64,000 nt of DNA from Marmoricola sp. OAE513 (GCF_040546585.1 NZ_JBEPOC010000001.1:3348001-3412000), one strand, 5' to 3'; positions 35,987 through 44,774 are shown, numbered from the stretch's first letter. Numbers and translations: made by a program. The notes: generated by a model from the sequence alone, not told the origin.

Positions 35987-36028
35987 TTGGCGGAGCGAGC
36001 AGAGCGAGTAATTGGCGGAGCGAGCAGG
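35979..36028. repeat. 25-bp perfect tandem duplication over the SnoaL stop codon
   Basis: The unit starting GCGAGTAATTGGCGGAGCGA is repeated at 35979 and 36004; the copies differ only in the last base. The first copy contains the TAA stop of the upstream gene. Confidence 0.85.
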
Positions 36029-36072
36029 AGTGACGTCGGAATCGGTTTCGCCCCGCAAGCGTTGAACGGGGC

Positions 36073-36483
36073 ATGGACGAGTTCGAGCTGCAAGCGCCTC
36101 CCGTGGTTTTCCCCGGTCAGGTCGACGCCGCCTCGGCGTACCGGGTCGCCTTCGACCTGCTGAGCCGCCGGGCGCCCGAGGAGGCGCTGGCACTGCTCGA
36201 GCCTGCCCTGGCCGAGGACCCGGGCAACACCGGCCTGCGCACGCTGCGCGCCTGGGCGTACTTCATCCGGGTCCAGCTCGGCAGCGCCGAGACGGAGCTG
36301 CGGTCGCTGGTCGAGGAGACCCCGGACGACGTCTGGACACGGTTCACGCTGGGGCGGGTGCTCGAGCGCCAGTCCAGGTACGACGACGCGCTGCCCCAGC
36401 TGCGGCTGGCGGCGGCGATGAGCGGCGACCCCGAGCACGAGCTCGCGGTGCTGCGGGTGGAGCGGTTGGCCGGGAAGATCTAG
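36073..36483 (+). CDS. Tetratricopeptide-repeat protein
   Basis: A 136-aa protein with about three TPR-like helical pairs between residues 20 and 130, for example RVAFDLLSRRAPEEALALLE and RFTLGRVLERQSRYDDALP. It probably mediates protein contacts; partner unknown. It converges on the PPOX gene two bases away. Confidence 0.75.
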   Translation: MDEFELQAPPVVFPGQVDAASAYRVAFDLLSRRAPEEALALLEPALAEDPGNTGLRTLRAWAYFIRVQLGSAETELRSLVEETPDDVWTRFTLGRVLERQSRYDDALPQLRLAAAMSGDPEHELAVLRVERLAGKI

Positions 36484-36484
36484 G

Positions 36485-36952
36485 TCAGAGCTCGACGGCC
36501 ACGCGACGGTCGATCCCGGTGCCGTGCTCGGGATCGCTTCCCCGGACGTGCACCTCGACCCGGGTCAGGCGCGCCCGGTAGAGCACGAACGGCTGCTCCT
36601 CGAGCGTGGTCGGGGTGAACGAGAGCGCGTCGTCGACGTCCGCGAAGGCCGCGGTGCAGGCTGCGTCGAGCTCGTCGTCGGGCACCCGCTCGGCGGTCGC
36701 CTCGAGGTAGACCGCCTGGCCGGTCGCCGGATCGCCGGCGGAGTCGTAGGCGACTGCGGAGATCTCGGGACGGCTGGCGACGTTGCAAGAGTGGTGCGCC
36801 TCAGGTGCCGAGAGCCAGTACAGGTCACGGTGGTCGACGAGCGAGAACCAGACCGGGGAGACCCGGGGCCTGCCGTCCGGGTCGACCGTGCCGAGAACCA
36901 GGAACCTGTTCGCGGCGAGCTGGTGGCGCGCTAGGGCCGCGAGATCGTCCAT
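36485..36952 (-). CDS. Pyridoxamine 5'-phosphate oxidase-like flavin/F420 protein
   Basis: A 155-aa split-barrel protein with the family core FLVLGTVDPDGRPRVSPVWF and LYWLSAPEAHHSCNV. Such proteins bind FMN, F420 or heme; which one is not decidable here. The ATG is preceded by CAGACT six bases upstream (leaderless type). Confidence 0.8.
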   Translation of the reverse strand: MDDLAALARHQLAANRFLVLGTVDPDGRPRVSPVWFSLVDHRDLYWLSAPEAHHSCNVASRPEISAVAYDSAGDPATGQAVYLEATAERVPDDELDAACTAAFADVDDALSFTPTTLEEQPFVLYRARLTRVEVHVRGSDPEHGTGIDRRVAVEL

Positions 36953-36980
36953 GCCACCAGTCTGCGCGACCGGGACGGGT

Positions 36981-37829
36981 TCAGGGGAGGGTCAGGATCT
37001 CCGCGCCGGTCTCGGTGACCAGCAGGGTGTGCTCGAACTGTGCGGAGACCTGCCGGTCCGCCGTCACGACGGTCCAGTCGTCGTCCCACATCTCCCAGGC
37101 GTGCGTGCCGAGGTTGAGCATCGGCTCGATGGTGAACGTCATCCCCGGTTCGATCACGGTGTCGTACTGCGGGTCGTCGTAGTGGGCGACGATCAGCCCG
37201 GAGTGGAACGCGGTGCCGATGCCGTGACCGGTGAACTCGCGGACGACGCCGTACCCGAAGCGGCGCGCGTAGGCCTCGATCACCCGGCCGATGACGTTGA
37301 GCTGCCGTCCCGGCTTCACGGCCTGGATGGCGCGACGCAGCGCCTCGGCGGTGCGGTCGACCAGGTCGCGCACCTCGGGGCTCACGCCCGGTGTCAGGAA
37401 GGTTGCGTTGGTGTCACCGTGCACGCCGCCGATGAACGCGGTGATGTCGATGTTGACGATGTCGCCGTCCTCGACGACGCGGCTGTCGGGGATGCCGTGG
37501 CAGATCACCTCGTTCGCGCTGGTGCACAGCGACTTCGGGAAACCGCGGTACCCCAGCGTCGAGGGGTACGCGTCGTGGTCGAGCAGGAACTCGTGCCCGA
37601 TCCGGTCCAGCTCGTCGTGAGTCACCCCGGGGACGACGTTGCGGCCGACCTCGGCCAGTGCCTGCGCGGCGATCCGTCCGGCGATCCGCATCTTCTCGAT
37701 CGTCTCGGCGTCCTTGACCTCGCTGCCGGTGAACTTCGCGGGCGCCGGCTGGTCGACGTACTCGGGGCGGGGGATGTGCGCGGGGACGGGACGGCGCGGC
37801 GAGATGGCGCCGGGGGCTACGGGAGTCAC
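36981..37829 (-). CDS. map: Methionine aminopeptidase, type I
   Basis: Removes N-terminal Met from nascent proteins. The 282-aa enzyme has the five metal ligands in [16 protein letters not shown] (two Asp), [10 protein letters not shown] (His), FTIEPML (Glu) and AQFEHTLLV (Glu). A 40-residue N-terminal Pro-rich extension ([14 protein letters not shown]) is as in actinobacterial MapB. The GTG start at 37829 follows a minus-strand TAGACT by six bases. Confidence 0.93.
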   Translation of the reverse strand: MTPVAPGAISPRRPVPAHIPRPEYVDQPAPAKFTGSEVKDAETIEKMRIAGRIAAQALAEVGRNVVPGVTHDELDRIGHEFLLDHDAYPSTLGYRGFPKSLCTSANEVICHGIPDSRVVEDGDIVNIDITAFIGGVHGDTNATFLTPGVSPEVRDLVDRTAEALRRAIQAVKPGRQLNVIGRVIEAYARRFGYGVVREFTGHGIGTAFHSGLIVAHYDDPQYDTVIEPGMTFTIEPMLNLGTHAWEMWDDDWTVVTADRQVSAQFEHTLLVTETGAEILTLP

Positions 37830-37835
37830 CGGTCG

Positions 37836-37845
37836 AGTCTAGAGT
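37836..37845. promoter_or_regulatory. Overlapping divergent -10 elements between map and a small gene
   Basis: AGTCTAGAGT carries TAGACT on the minus strand (six bases before the map GTG) and TAGAGT on the plus strand (seven bases before ATG 37853). They share the central TA, and the whole gap between the start codons is 23 bp. Confidence 0.6.
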
Positions 37846-37852
37846 TCGAGGT

Positions 37853-38044
37853 ATGGACGAAGAGTTCTGGTACTGCCTCAAGCACCACGAGGTCGAGGGG
37901 CGGCAGGGATGCCGCAACGCCGACCGCCTCGGCCCGTACGCGACCCGTGAGGAAGCAGCGCACGCGCTCGACAAGGTCGCGGAGCGCAACGAGGAGTGGG
38001 ACAACGATCCGAAGTGGAACGACAAGCCGGGCGAGGGTTCGTGA
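37853..38044 (+). CDS. Small conserved actinobacterial protein
   Basis: A 63-aa protein opening MDEEFWYCLKHHEVEG, with two Cys and paired His (CLKHH and GCRNADR). It continues with a helix rich in Ala/Glu (REEAAHALDKVAERNEEW). The His/Cys set could bind a metal; the fold is SPOR-like at a guess. It shares its promoter region with map. Its TGA overlaps the next GTG. Confidence 0.7.
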   Translation: MDEEFWYCLKHHEVEGRQGCRNADRLGPYATREEAAHALDKVAERNEEWDNDPKWNDKPGEGS

Positions 38045-38310
38045 CCGACCAGGAGCCACCGGGGCGGATCAAGGACATCCGCGTCTACCGGGACTCCTTC
38101 GTCGGCATGGCGATGCTGGCGTGCACGCCGTTCCTGATCTTCGGAGCGCTGCAGGTCTACGGCTGGTGGGCCGCGATCGCGATGTTCGTCGCGTGGGCGC
38201 TGATCCTGTTCCAGGGCACCCGCTGGTTCATGCCGCACCCGCGGCGGGTGATCTACCTCGGCCTGCTGTCCTTCGCGATCTGGACCGTCGTGGTGGTCCT
38301 CAACCAGTAG
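38041..38310 (+). CDS. Small membrane protein
   Basis: An 89-aa protein with three hydrophobic stretches (about 24-42, 43-55 and 66-87) and a PHPRR cytoplasmic loop. The GTG start at 38041 overlaps the previous stop as GTGA. Unknown function; coupled to the small gene before it. Confidence 0.7.
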   Translation: MTDQEPPGRIKDIRVYRDSFVGMAMLACTPFLIFGALQVYGWWAAIAMFVAWALILFQGTRWFMPHPRRVIYLGLLSFAIWTVVVVLNQ

Positions 38311-38313
38311 GCC

Positions 38314-39468
38314 TCAGAGCTTCGGGTGCACCCGGATGACGGCGTCGCTGTCGTTGTTCGACGTGGTGATCAGCAGGTCGCCGTTCGCGGCCTGGGTGAC
38401 CGAGCGCAGCCGACCCGAGTGGCGCAGCGCGTCCGGCGTACGGGTCCACAGCAGCTTGCCCGCCTTGTCGAACTTCATGAACACGACCCGGTTCGCCTTG
38501 AGCGCCGCCACGGCGAGGGTGCCGTTCAGGTCCCCCCACTGCTTGCCGTAGACCCACGAGCCGCCGGAGGTCGCGAGCGTCGGGTTGCCCGAGCTCCACT
38601 TCGCGCCGCGCTGCTTGCCCTTCAGCCCGAAGTCGGTCATCGGGCGGGACTCGTTGTACCCGGGGACCGGGTTCCAGCCGTAGTTGCCGCCCTTGACGAG
38701 CTTGTTCACCTCGTCGTTGCGGTCCGTGCCCTGCTCGACCGACCAGATCGTGCCGTCGGAGCGCTGCGAGAGGCCTTGGACGTTGCGGTGGCCGTAGGTG
38801 TACAGGTAGCGCTTCGCCTTGTACTTCGACCTGACCCACTTGTTCTTGGGCCAGGGCTTGCCGGAGAACCGGTCCAGCCGCAACGTCTTGCCGCCGAAGG
38901 AGCGCTTGTTCTGCGGGTTGGTGCCGACCGCGGCGTCACCGGTGCCGACGATCATCGCACCGTTCTGAGCGATCAGCAGGCGGCAGCCGCCGTGCCGACC
39001 GGACGTCGTCGGGAAGCCGCTGACCAGGACTTTCTGGTAGCTCACCCCGGTGTAGGAGCTGTTCATCTTCCAGGCGACGACGCGGACGTCGTGGCCGCCG
39101 CCCTTCTTGAAACCGCCCTGGCAGGTGTAGATCCGGCGGTTCTTGCTGAAGGACGGGTCGACCGCCAGACCCATCAGGCCGGTCTCGCCCTCGGTCCAGA
39201 CCTTGCTCGACGGGAACGAGAGCACCTTCTTGCTGCCGTTGTGCGTGACGATCAGCTTCGCCGTCTCGCGCTCGCCGATCAGCAACCGGCCGCCCGGGAG
39301 GTTCTTGACGTCCCACGGGATGTCGAGCCCGGTCACCGCGTTGGTCACCTGGAGTGCAGGCACCTTGGTTGCTCGTTGCTTCTCGGGTGCCGCCGCGGGG
39401 GCGCTGGACGGCGCGAGAAAGGTCGCGACGAGGGCAGAGGTGACGGCGAGGAGTCCGAGTCGGCGCAT
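38314..39468 (-). CDS. Secreted PQQ-dependent sugar dehydrogenase-like protein
   Basis: A 384-aa exported beta-propeller of the soluble glucose/sorbosone dehydrogenase family. It has a signal peptide (1-26, MRRLGLLAVTSALVA...APAAA). Family segments are GLDIPWDVKNLPGGRLLI, GEGETGLMGLAVDP-like, and GHRNVQGLSQRSDGTIW with YGWNPVPGYNES. It may oxidise sugars with PQQ in the periplasm-like space, but PQQ synthesis genes are not seen here and some members lack activity. Confidence 0.85.
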   Translation of the reverse strand: MRRLGLLAVTSALVATFLAPSSAPAAAPEKQRATKVPALQVTNAVTGLDIPWDVKNLPGGRLLIGERETAKLIVTHNGSKKVLSFPSSKVWTEGETGLMGLAVDPSFSKNRRIYTCQGGFKKGGGHDVRVVAWKMNSSYTGVSYQKVLVSGFPTTSGRHGGCRLLIAQNGAMIVGTGDAAVGTNPQNKRSFGGKTLRLDRFSGKPWPKNKWVRSKYKAKRYLYTYGHRNVQGLSQRSDGTIWSVEQGTDRNDEVNKLVKGGNYGWNPVPGYNESRPMTDFGLKGKQRGAKWSSGNPTLATSGGSWVYGKQWGDLNGTLAVAALKANRVVFMKFDKAGKLLWTRTPDALRHSGRLRSVTQAANGDLLITTSNNDSDAVIRVHPKL

Positions 39469-39474
39469 GGTCCG

Positions 39475-39480
39475 ACCCTA
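39475..39480 (-). promoter_or_regulatory. -10 element, leaderless sugar dehydrogenase gene
   Basis: Minus-strand TAGGGT ends six bases before ATG 39468. Confidence 0.55.
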
Positions 39481-39522
39481 CGCCGCGATCCGACGCACCG
39501 AAGGGCAAAACCGACATAGCGG

Positions 39523-40170
39523 TCAGGTGTTTCGGCGCAGCCTGACCACCGTGTCGGTCAGCACCGGCGGCCCGTCGGGACGGTTCGTCGGCCGTTCCTG
39601 CGCTTCGCACGTGACGACCTGCCAGCTGTCGTCGAACAGGGCGGTCACCTTCTCGGGGGTGAACAGGAACGCCGCGTGGCCGTGCGGGTCGGGCCGGTGC
39701 GGGCCGTGGTCGGCCGGGTGGTGCGCAACGACGAGCAGCGTCCCACCCGGGTTCACGGCCGCGCCGAGGACGTCGCGGAAGTCGGCGAACCGGTCCAGCG
39801 GTGGGTGCCAGAAGTGCGCCGAGACCAGGTCGAAGGTGCCGGGCAGGGCGCTGGTGCTGATCAGGTCGTGCTGGACCGTGGTGACCTCGACGCCCGCCTC
39901 GGCGGCATGAGCGCGCGTCTTCGCCAGCGCGACGGGGGAGACGTCGAGCGCGGTCACCTTCCAGCCGTTGCTCGCCAGCCAGACCGAGTCCGCGCCCTCG
40001 CCCGCGCCGATGTCGATCGCCGTCCCCGGGGCGAGCCCTCCGATCTGCTCGACCAGGCGCTGGTTGGGTTTGCCGCTCCAGATCCTGTCGGACTCGGAGT
40101 AGCGCGCGTCCCAGGTGGCCTGGCCGTAGCGCTCCTCGGTGGACTGCTCGTGGTCGTGTTCGTGGGTCAT
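39523..40170 (-). CDS. Class I SAM-dependent methyltransferase
   Basis: A 215-aa methyltransferase with a His-rich start (THEHDHEQSTEERYGQ). Motif I is AIDIGAGEGADSVWLASNGW, followed by VTALDVSPVALAK. It resembles tellurite-resistance/thiopurine-type methyltransferases (SAM_MT with WDARYSESDRIWSGKPN). Substrate unknown. Confidence 0.8.
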   Translation of the reverse strand: MTHEHDHEQSTEERYGQATWDARYSESDRIWSGKPNQRLVEQIGGLAPGTAIDIGAGEGADSVWLASNGWKVTALDVSPVALAKTRAHAAEAGVEVTTVQHDLISTSALPGTFDLVSAHFWHPPLDRFADFRDVLGAAVNPGGTLLVVAHHPADHGPHRPDPHGHAAFLFTPEKVTALFDDSWQVVTCEAQERPTNRPDGPPVLTDTVVRLRRNT

Positions 40171-40208
40171 GGCCGCGAGCCTGCTACTTCGCCCTGGGAT
40201 GAAGTCAA

Positions 40209-41072
40209 CTAGAAGGTGTGCTCGGGTCCCGGGAACGTCCCGGCCTTGACGTCGGCGGCGTACGCCTGGGCAGCCTCGGTGAGGATCCCGTGCACGTCGG
40301 CGTACTGCTTCACGAAGCGGGCCATCTTGCCGGTGCGCAGGCCGAAGGCGTCCTGCCAGACCAGCACTTGTCCGTCGCAGCCGTTGCCGGCGCCGATGCC
40401 GATCGTCGGGATGCTGAGCTCGCGGGTGACCTCGGCAGCGACGTCACCGGGGACCATCTCCATGACGACCGCGAACGCGCCCGCCGCCTCGACGGCCTTC
40501 GCGTCGGCGAGGATGCGCTGGGCGGTCTCGCCGCGACCCTGCACCCGGTAGCCGCCGAGGGCGTGCTCGCTCTGGGGGGTGAACCCGATGTGCGCCATCA
40601 CCGGGATTCCGCCGCGGGCGAGCAGCTCGATCTGTCCGGTCATCTCGGCCCCGCCCTCGAGCTTCACGCAGTGCGCGCCGCCCTCCTTCATGAACCGGAC
40701 GGCCGTGTCGTAGGCCTGCTCGGGGGAGCGCTGGTAGGAGCCGAACGGCAGGTCGCCGACCACGAGGGCGTGGTGCGCGGACCGCGCGACCGCCCGGGTC
40801 AGCGGGATCAGCTCGTCGACCGTGATCGGGATCGAGGTCTCGTTGCCCAGCACGTTGTTCGACGCGCTGTCGCCGACGAGGAGGACCTCGATGCCGGCGT
40901 CGTCGAAAGCCGCGGCGGTGTACATGTCGTACGCCGTCAGCATCGCGAACTTCTCGCCGCGCCCCTTCATCTCCCGCAGGTGGTGGGTGCGGATCCGCTT
41001 GCGCGGCGTCTCCGGCTTGGCGGGACCCGACCCGTAGGGGGCCTGCTCCTCGGTGGAATTGGCTTCGCTCAT
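40209..41072 (-). CDS. panB: 3-methyl-2-oxobutanoate hydroxymethyltransferase
   Basis: First committed enzyme of pantothenate synthesis; it makes ketopantoate using 5,10-methylene-THF. The 287-aa protein has [30 protein letters not shown] (Mg ligands), VKLEGGAEM and [21 protein letters not shown] 41072 is chosen for the GAGGAG site eight bases upstream. It is monocistronic here. The 160 bp before it hold only a short repeat and the promoter. Confidence 0.95.
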   Translation of the reverse strand: MSEANSTEEQAPYGSGPAKPETPRKRIRTHHLREMKGRGEKFAMLTAYDMYTAAAFDDAGIEVLLVGDSASNNVLGNETSIPITVDELIPLTRAVARSAHHALVVGDLPFGSYQRSPEQAYDTAVRFMKEGGAHCVKLEGGAEMTGQIELLARGGIPVMAHIGFTPQSEHALGGYRVQGRGETAQRILADAKAVEAAGAFAVVMEMVPGDVAAEVTRELSIPTIGIGAGNGCDGQVLVWQDAFGLRTGKMARFVKQYADVHGILTEAAQAYAADVKAGTFPGPEHTF

Positions 41073-41184
41073 CGTCGAGCTCCTCACACGTTCTCGCAGC
41101 TCCCGATCGGAGTCCACGGACCACCACCACGCTAAGCCTTACCGGACAGTTCTGTACGTGTGTCGCTCGTCACCGGGACGTTCC

Positions 41185-41245
41185 GCGCGGAGGGGCGTTC
41201 AGCGCGGCCGGACCTCTCGCGCGGCGGGGCATTCAGCGCGGCCGG
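41185..41245. repeat. Imperfect 34-bp tandem repeat at the 3' end of the GNAT gene
   Basis: A 27-base segment beginning GCGCGGAGGGGCGTTCAGCG (41185) recurs at 41219 with two substitutions. The second copy contains the stop codon of the acetyltransferase gene. Confidence 0.7.
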
Positions 41246-41778
41246 GACTTCCGGTAGAGGACGTGACGCTGGAGCGGGTCGCCGCTGGGCACGGAGGGGT
41301 GGTCGAAGTCCTCGGCCGGGTCGTGCGACATCCGCAGCCGTTCCATCACCGCGCGCGAGCGCTTGTTGCCCTCGGCGGTGAACGAGACGACCTCGGGGAG
41401 ACCGAGCGAGACGAACGCGTACTTGAGCACGGCGTCTGCGCCCTCGGTCGCGTAGCCGTGGCCCCAGGCCGACCGCGCCAGGCGCCAACCGATCTCCACG
41501 CACGGTGTGAAGGGGGCCTCGAAGCGGGGGACCGACAGACCGATGAAACCGATGAACGTGCTCGTCGCCCAGATCTCTGCCGCGAACAGGGCGGGCTTGC
41601 CGGCATCGAGCAGGCTCTGCTGGACGCCCATCATCTCGGCACTCTGCTCCGCGGTGACCGGCGCGGGGAAGTACTCCATGACCTCCGGGTCGGCGTTGAG
41701 CTCGACGAACGGCCAGAGGTCGTCGTCCTTCCACTGCCGGAGGACGAGCCGCTCGGTCTGCAGCTGGGGGCTGGCCAT
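41233..41778 (-). CDS. GNAT-family acetyltransferase (RimJ/RimL-like)
   Basis: A 181-aa N-acetyltransferase of the RimJ type: opening LQTERLVLRQWKDDDLWPF, then EIGWRLARSAWGHGYATEG, which is the acetyl-CoA-binding region. It could acetylate ribosomal proteins or small amines. Its ATG overlaps the upstream stop (TGATG), so it is translationally coupled to the monooxygenase-like gene. Confidence 0.82.
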   Translation of the reverse strand: MASPQLQTERLVLRQWKDDDLWPFVELNADPEVMEYFPAPVTAEQSAEMMGVQQSLLDAGKPALFAAEIWATSTFIGFIGLSVPRFEAPFTPCVEIGWRLARSAWGHGYATEGADAVLKYAFVSLGLPEVVSFTAEGNKRSRAVMERLRMSHDPAEDFDHPSVPSGDPLQRHVLYRKSRPR

Positions 41779-42104
41779 CAGTGTCCTTCCGGTCCGTAGG
41801 AGCGGGTGACCGTCGCCACCCTGACCTGGTAGTCGGCGTACCAGAGGTCGCGACCGCGCTGCTGGGCCACGGAGTGCTCGTGGACCTGCTTCCAGGCCTG
41901 CGCCGCGGCGTCGTCGATCCAGTACGAGACCGTTATACCCAGTCCGTTCTCCCTCGATGACTCGTATCCCAGATATCCCGGTTGCTCGGCGGCGAGCTGC
42001 GCCATCCGCTGCGCCATCACGGCGTACCCGTGGTCGCCGTCGGTCCGGATGTTGCTGAAGATGACGGCCGTGTACGGCGGTTCTGGGAGGGAGGCGAGGG
42101 GCAC
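41778..42104 (-). CDS. Antibiotic biosynthesis monooxygenase (ABM) domain protein
   Basis: A 108-aa dimeric ferredoxin-like-fold protein. The ABM pattern is YTAVIFSNIRTDGDHGYAVM, then EQPGYLGYESSRENGLG and a His-containing VHEHSVAQQRGR. Some family members are heme or quinol oxygenases; many have unknown roles. GTG 42104 gives the family length. Divergent from nadE. Confidence 0.75.
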   Translation of the reverse strand: MPLASLPEPPYTAVIFSNIRTDGDHGYAVMAQRMAQLAAEQPGYLGYESSRENGLGITVSYWIDDAAAQAWKQVHEHSVAQQRGRDLWYADYQVRVATVTRSYGPEGH

Positions 42105-42176
42105 GGGGTCGATTCTGCCGCAGTGCCCCAGGCCCGCAACTAGCCCTTTTCCGGCGTTATCCGCGAGACTGGTGGG

Positions 42177-44219
42177 GTGGACTTCGACTCCTGTTACGCC
42201 CACGGGTTCGCGCGGGTGGCTGCCTGCACGATCCCGGTGGCGATCGCCGATCCCGCGACCAACGCTGCGCGGGTGCTCGCGGAGGTGCGGGAGTGCCACC
42301 AGGAGGGCGTGGCCGTTGCGGTCTTCCCTGAGCTCTGCCTGACCGGCTACGCGATCGACGACCTGGTGATGCAGGACGTCGTGCTCGAGGCGGCCGAGAG
42401 GGCGGTCTTCGACCTGGTCGAGGCGTCCGCGGACCTGCTGCCCGTGCTCGTGGTCGGTGTCCCGCTGCGCAGCATGAACCGGATCTACAACTGCGCCGTC
42501 GTGATCAAGGGCGGCGAGCTGCTGGGGGTGGTGCCCAAGGGGCACCTGCCGACGTACCGGGAGTTCTACGAGGCCCGCTGGTACGCCGCCGGCACCTCGG
42601 CGCCCGACGACACCATCTGGCTGCGCGGCGAGCCGTACCGGTTCGGCACGGACCTGATCTTCAGTGCCGACGACGTCCCCGGGCTCGAGCTGCACGTCGA
42701 GATCTGCGAGGACATGTGGGTGCCCGTGCCGCCGAGCGCGCGCGCCGCCCTCGCCGGGGCGACCGTCTTCGCCAACCTCTCGGGATCGCCGATCACGGTC
42801 GCGCGTGCCGAGGACCGACGGCTGCTCGTCCGGTCGGCGAGCGCACGTTACCTCGGTGCCTACCTGTACGCCGCCGCCGGCGAGGGCGAGTCCTCGACGG
42901 ACCTGTCCTGGGACGGTCAGACGATGGTCTACGAGTGCGGGGACCTGCTGGGGGAGACCGAGCGCTTCCCGACAGGTGCCCGGCGCACGGTGGTCGACGT
43001 GGACCTCGACCGGATCAAGCAGGAGCGGCTCCGTCAGGGCACGTTCGACGACAACCGGGACGCGCTCGGGGTGACGTGGGAGGACTTCGCCCACCTGGGC
43101 TTCCGGGTGGAGCCGCCGACCGGCGACATCGGACTGCTGCGCAAGGTCGACCGGTTCCCGTTCGTGCCCGACGACCCGGCGCGGCTGGCGCAGGACTGCT
43201 ACGAGGCCTACAACATCCAGGTTTCCGGGCTCGAGCAGCGCCTGCGTGCGATCGGCAACCCGCAGGTGGTCATCGGGGTCAGTGGTGGGCTCGACTCCAC
43301 GCACGCCCTGATCGTCGCGGCGAAGGCGATGGACCGTCTGGGACGCCCGCGCACCGACATCCTGGCGTTCACGATGCCCGGCTTCGCGACGTCGGACTAC
43401 ACCAAGACGAACGCGTACCGGCTCGGCGAGGCCCTCGGGGTGACGTTCGAGGAGATCGACATCCGGCCGACCGCCCAGCAGATGCTCACCGAGATGGGGC
43501 ACCCGTTCGGTCGCGGTGAAGAGGTCTACGACGTCACGTTCGAGAACGTGCAGGCGGGCCTGCGGACCGACTACCTGTTCCGGCTCGCGAACCAGCGCAA
43601 CGGCATCGTGCTCGGGACGGGCGACCTCTCCGAGCTCGCGCTCGGTTGGTGCACCTACGGCGTCGGTGACCAGATGTCGCACTACACCGTGAACTCCGGG
43701 GTGCCGAAGACGCTCATCCAGCACCTGATCCGCTGGGTCATCTCGACCTCGCAGTTCTCCGAGGACGTCGACGCGGTGCTCGCCGAGATCGTCGCGCAGG
43801 AGATCACGCCGGAGCTCATCCCGACCAAGGAGGGCGAGGACGGCCAGAGCACCGAGGCCTCCGTCGGGCCCTACGCGCTCCAGGACTTCACCCTCTACTA
43901 CGTGCTGCGCCACGGTTTCCGGCCCAGCAAGATCGCGTTCCTCTCCCGGCACGCGTGGTCCGACGCGACCACCGGTGACTGGCCGGTGGGATATCCCGAG
44001 GACCGGCGGATCGCCTACGACCTCGCCACCATCAAGAAGTGGTTGGGCGTTTTCGTGAACCGCTTCTTCGGGTTCAGCCAGTTCAAGCGCTCGGCGATGC
44101 CGAACGGTCCGAAGGTGTCCGCGGGCGGGTCGCTCTCACCGCGCGGTGACTGGCGCGCGCCGTCGGACGGCAACGCCAAGGCCTGGCTCGCCGACCTCGA
44201 GAAAGTGCCGGACGCCTGA
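42177..44219 (+). CDS. nadE: Glutamine-dependent NAD+ synthetase
   Basis: Last step of NAD synthesis. The 680-aa length is typical of the glutamine-using form. The N-terminal nitrilase-like glutaminase has Glu52 (FPELCLTGY), Lys121 (VPKGHLPTYREF) and Cys177 (EICEDMWVP). The C-terminal synthetase has the pyrophosphate loop VIGVSGGLDSTHAL and LGTGDLSELALGW. The start is GTG 42177. Confidence 0.95.
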   Translation: MDFDSCYAHGFARVAACTIPVAIADPATNAARVLAEVRECHQEGVAVAVFPELCLTGYAIDDLVMQDVVLEAAERAVFDLVEASADLLPVLVVGVPLRSMNRIYNCAVVIKGGELLGVVPKGHLPTYREFYEARWYAAGTSAPDDTIWLRGEPYRFGTDLIFSADDVPGLELHVEICEDMWVPVPPSARAALAGATVFANLSGSPITVARAEDRRLLVRSASARYLGAYLYAAAGEGESSTDLSWDGQTMVYECGDLLGETERFPTGARRTVVDVDLDRIKQERLRQGTFDDNRDALGVTWEDFAHLGFRVEPPTGDIGLLRKVDRFPFVPDDPARLAQDCYEAYNIQVSGLEQRLRAIGNPQVVIGVSGGLDSTHALIVAAKAMDRLGRPRTDILAFTMPGFATSDYTKTNAYRLGEALGVTFEEIDIRPTAQQMLTEMGHPFGRGEEVYDVTFENVQAGLRTDYLFRLANQRNGIVLGTGDLSELALGWCTYGVGDQMSHYTVNSGVPKTLIQHLIRWVISTSQFSEDVDAVLAEIVAQEITPELIPTKEGEDGQSTEASVGPYALQDFTLYYVLRHGFRPSKIAFLSRHAWSDATTGDWPVGYPEDRRIAYDLATIKKWLGVFVNRFFGFSQFKRSAMPNGPKVSAGGSLSPRGDWRAPSDGNAKAWLADLEKVPDA

Positions 44220-44252
44220 GCGTCCCGCCAGGTAAAGAAGGGTCGCCCGGAC

Positions 44253-44290
44253 CTTTGCCTGTCCTTAAGGTCGCACTGGTTCGCCCTTAG
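44253..44290. promoter_or_regulatory. Helically phased CTTAG-like direct repeats before the secreted pair
   Basis: CTTTG (44253), CTTAA (44264) and CTTAG (44286) are spaced 11 and 22 bp, one and two helical turns. Direct repeats on one face are the usual binding pattern of OmpR-type regulators. Near-identical repeats lie before the response-regulator gene at 47681. Confidence 0.5.
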
Positions 44291-44306
44291 CGGCTCTCGC
44301 TGCAAT

Positions 44307-44337
44307 CTCCTCGTATCAGCTCAACCGATACGAGGAG
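44307..44337 (+). promoter_or_regulatory. Hairpin sequestering the ribosome binding site
   Basis: CTCCTCGTATC (44307-44317) pairs perfectly with GATACGAGGAG (44327-44337) around a 9-base loop. The right arm contains GAGGAG, the ribosome site of ATG 44345 seven bases on, so the folded leader would block initiation. Confidence 0.7.
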
Positions 44338-44344
44338 AAGCACC

Positions 44345-44734
44345 ATGAAGATCAACCGCATCGCCGTTCCGATCATCGCCGGAGTCGCCGTCTTCGGTAT
44401 CGCCGGAGGCGCCAAGGCCATCTCGGACAACCGCGACGCGGCTGAGTCCGAGACCCGCGGCACCTGCGCCATGACGTCGTACGAGCTCAGCGCGGAGCGC
44501 GAGGACGGGGGCCTGGAGGCCTCCTTCGAGCTCGAGTCGGCCGCCCCGGGCGAGACCTGGAACGTCGTCCTGAAGCACAACGGCAAGACGCTCATCGCCG
44601 GTGACCGGGTCACCGACGAGGACGCCGAGGTCGACCTCGACGCCTTCATCGGCAAGGCCGACGGCGACCACGAGTTCACCGTTGCCTTCACGCCGGCTGA
44701 TGGCGAGACCTGCACGGCCACCCTGAAGCACTGA
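44345..44734 (+). CDS. Secreted two-cysteine protein, paralogue 1
   Basis: A 129-aa exported protein: signal peptide (1-25, NRIAVPIIAGVAVFGIAGG), then a beta-rich acidic domain. One Cys (GTCAM) is near its start and one (GETCTA) near its end, likely forming a disulfide. It aligns along its whole length with the next gene product, for example ETWNVVLKHNGK against SKWRVALRHDGK. No known family recognised. It lies upstream of a two-component system and has phased repeats and a masking hairpin in its leader. Confidence 0.7.
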   Translation: MKINRIAVPIIAGVAVFGIAGGAKAISDNRDAAESETRGTCAMTSYELSAEREDGGLEASFELESAAPGETWNVVLKHNGKTLIAGDRVTDEDAEVDLDAFIGKADGDHEFTVAFTPADGETCTATLKH

Positions 44735-44774
44735 TCACCCCACCCCTGAGCACCACCCACCCAAGGAGAAGAAG

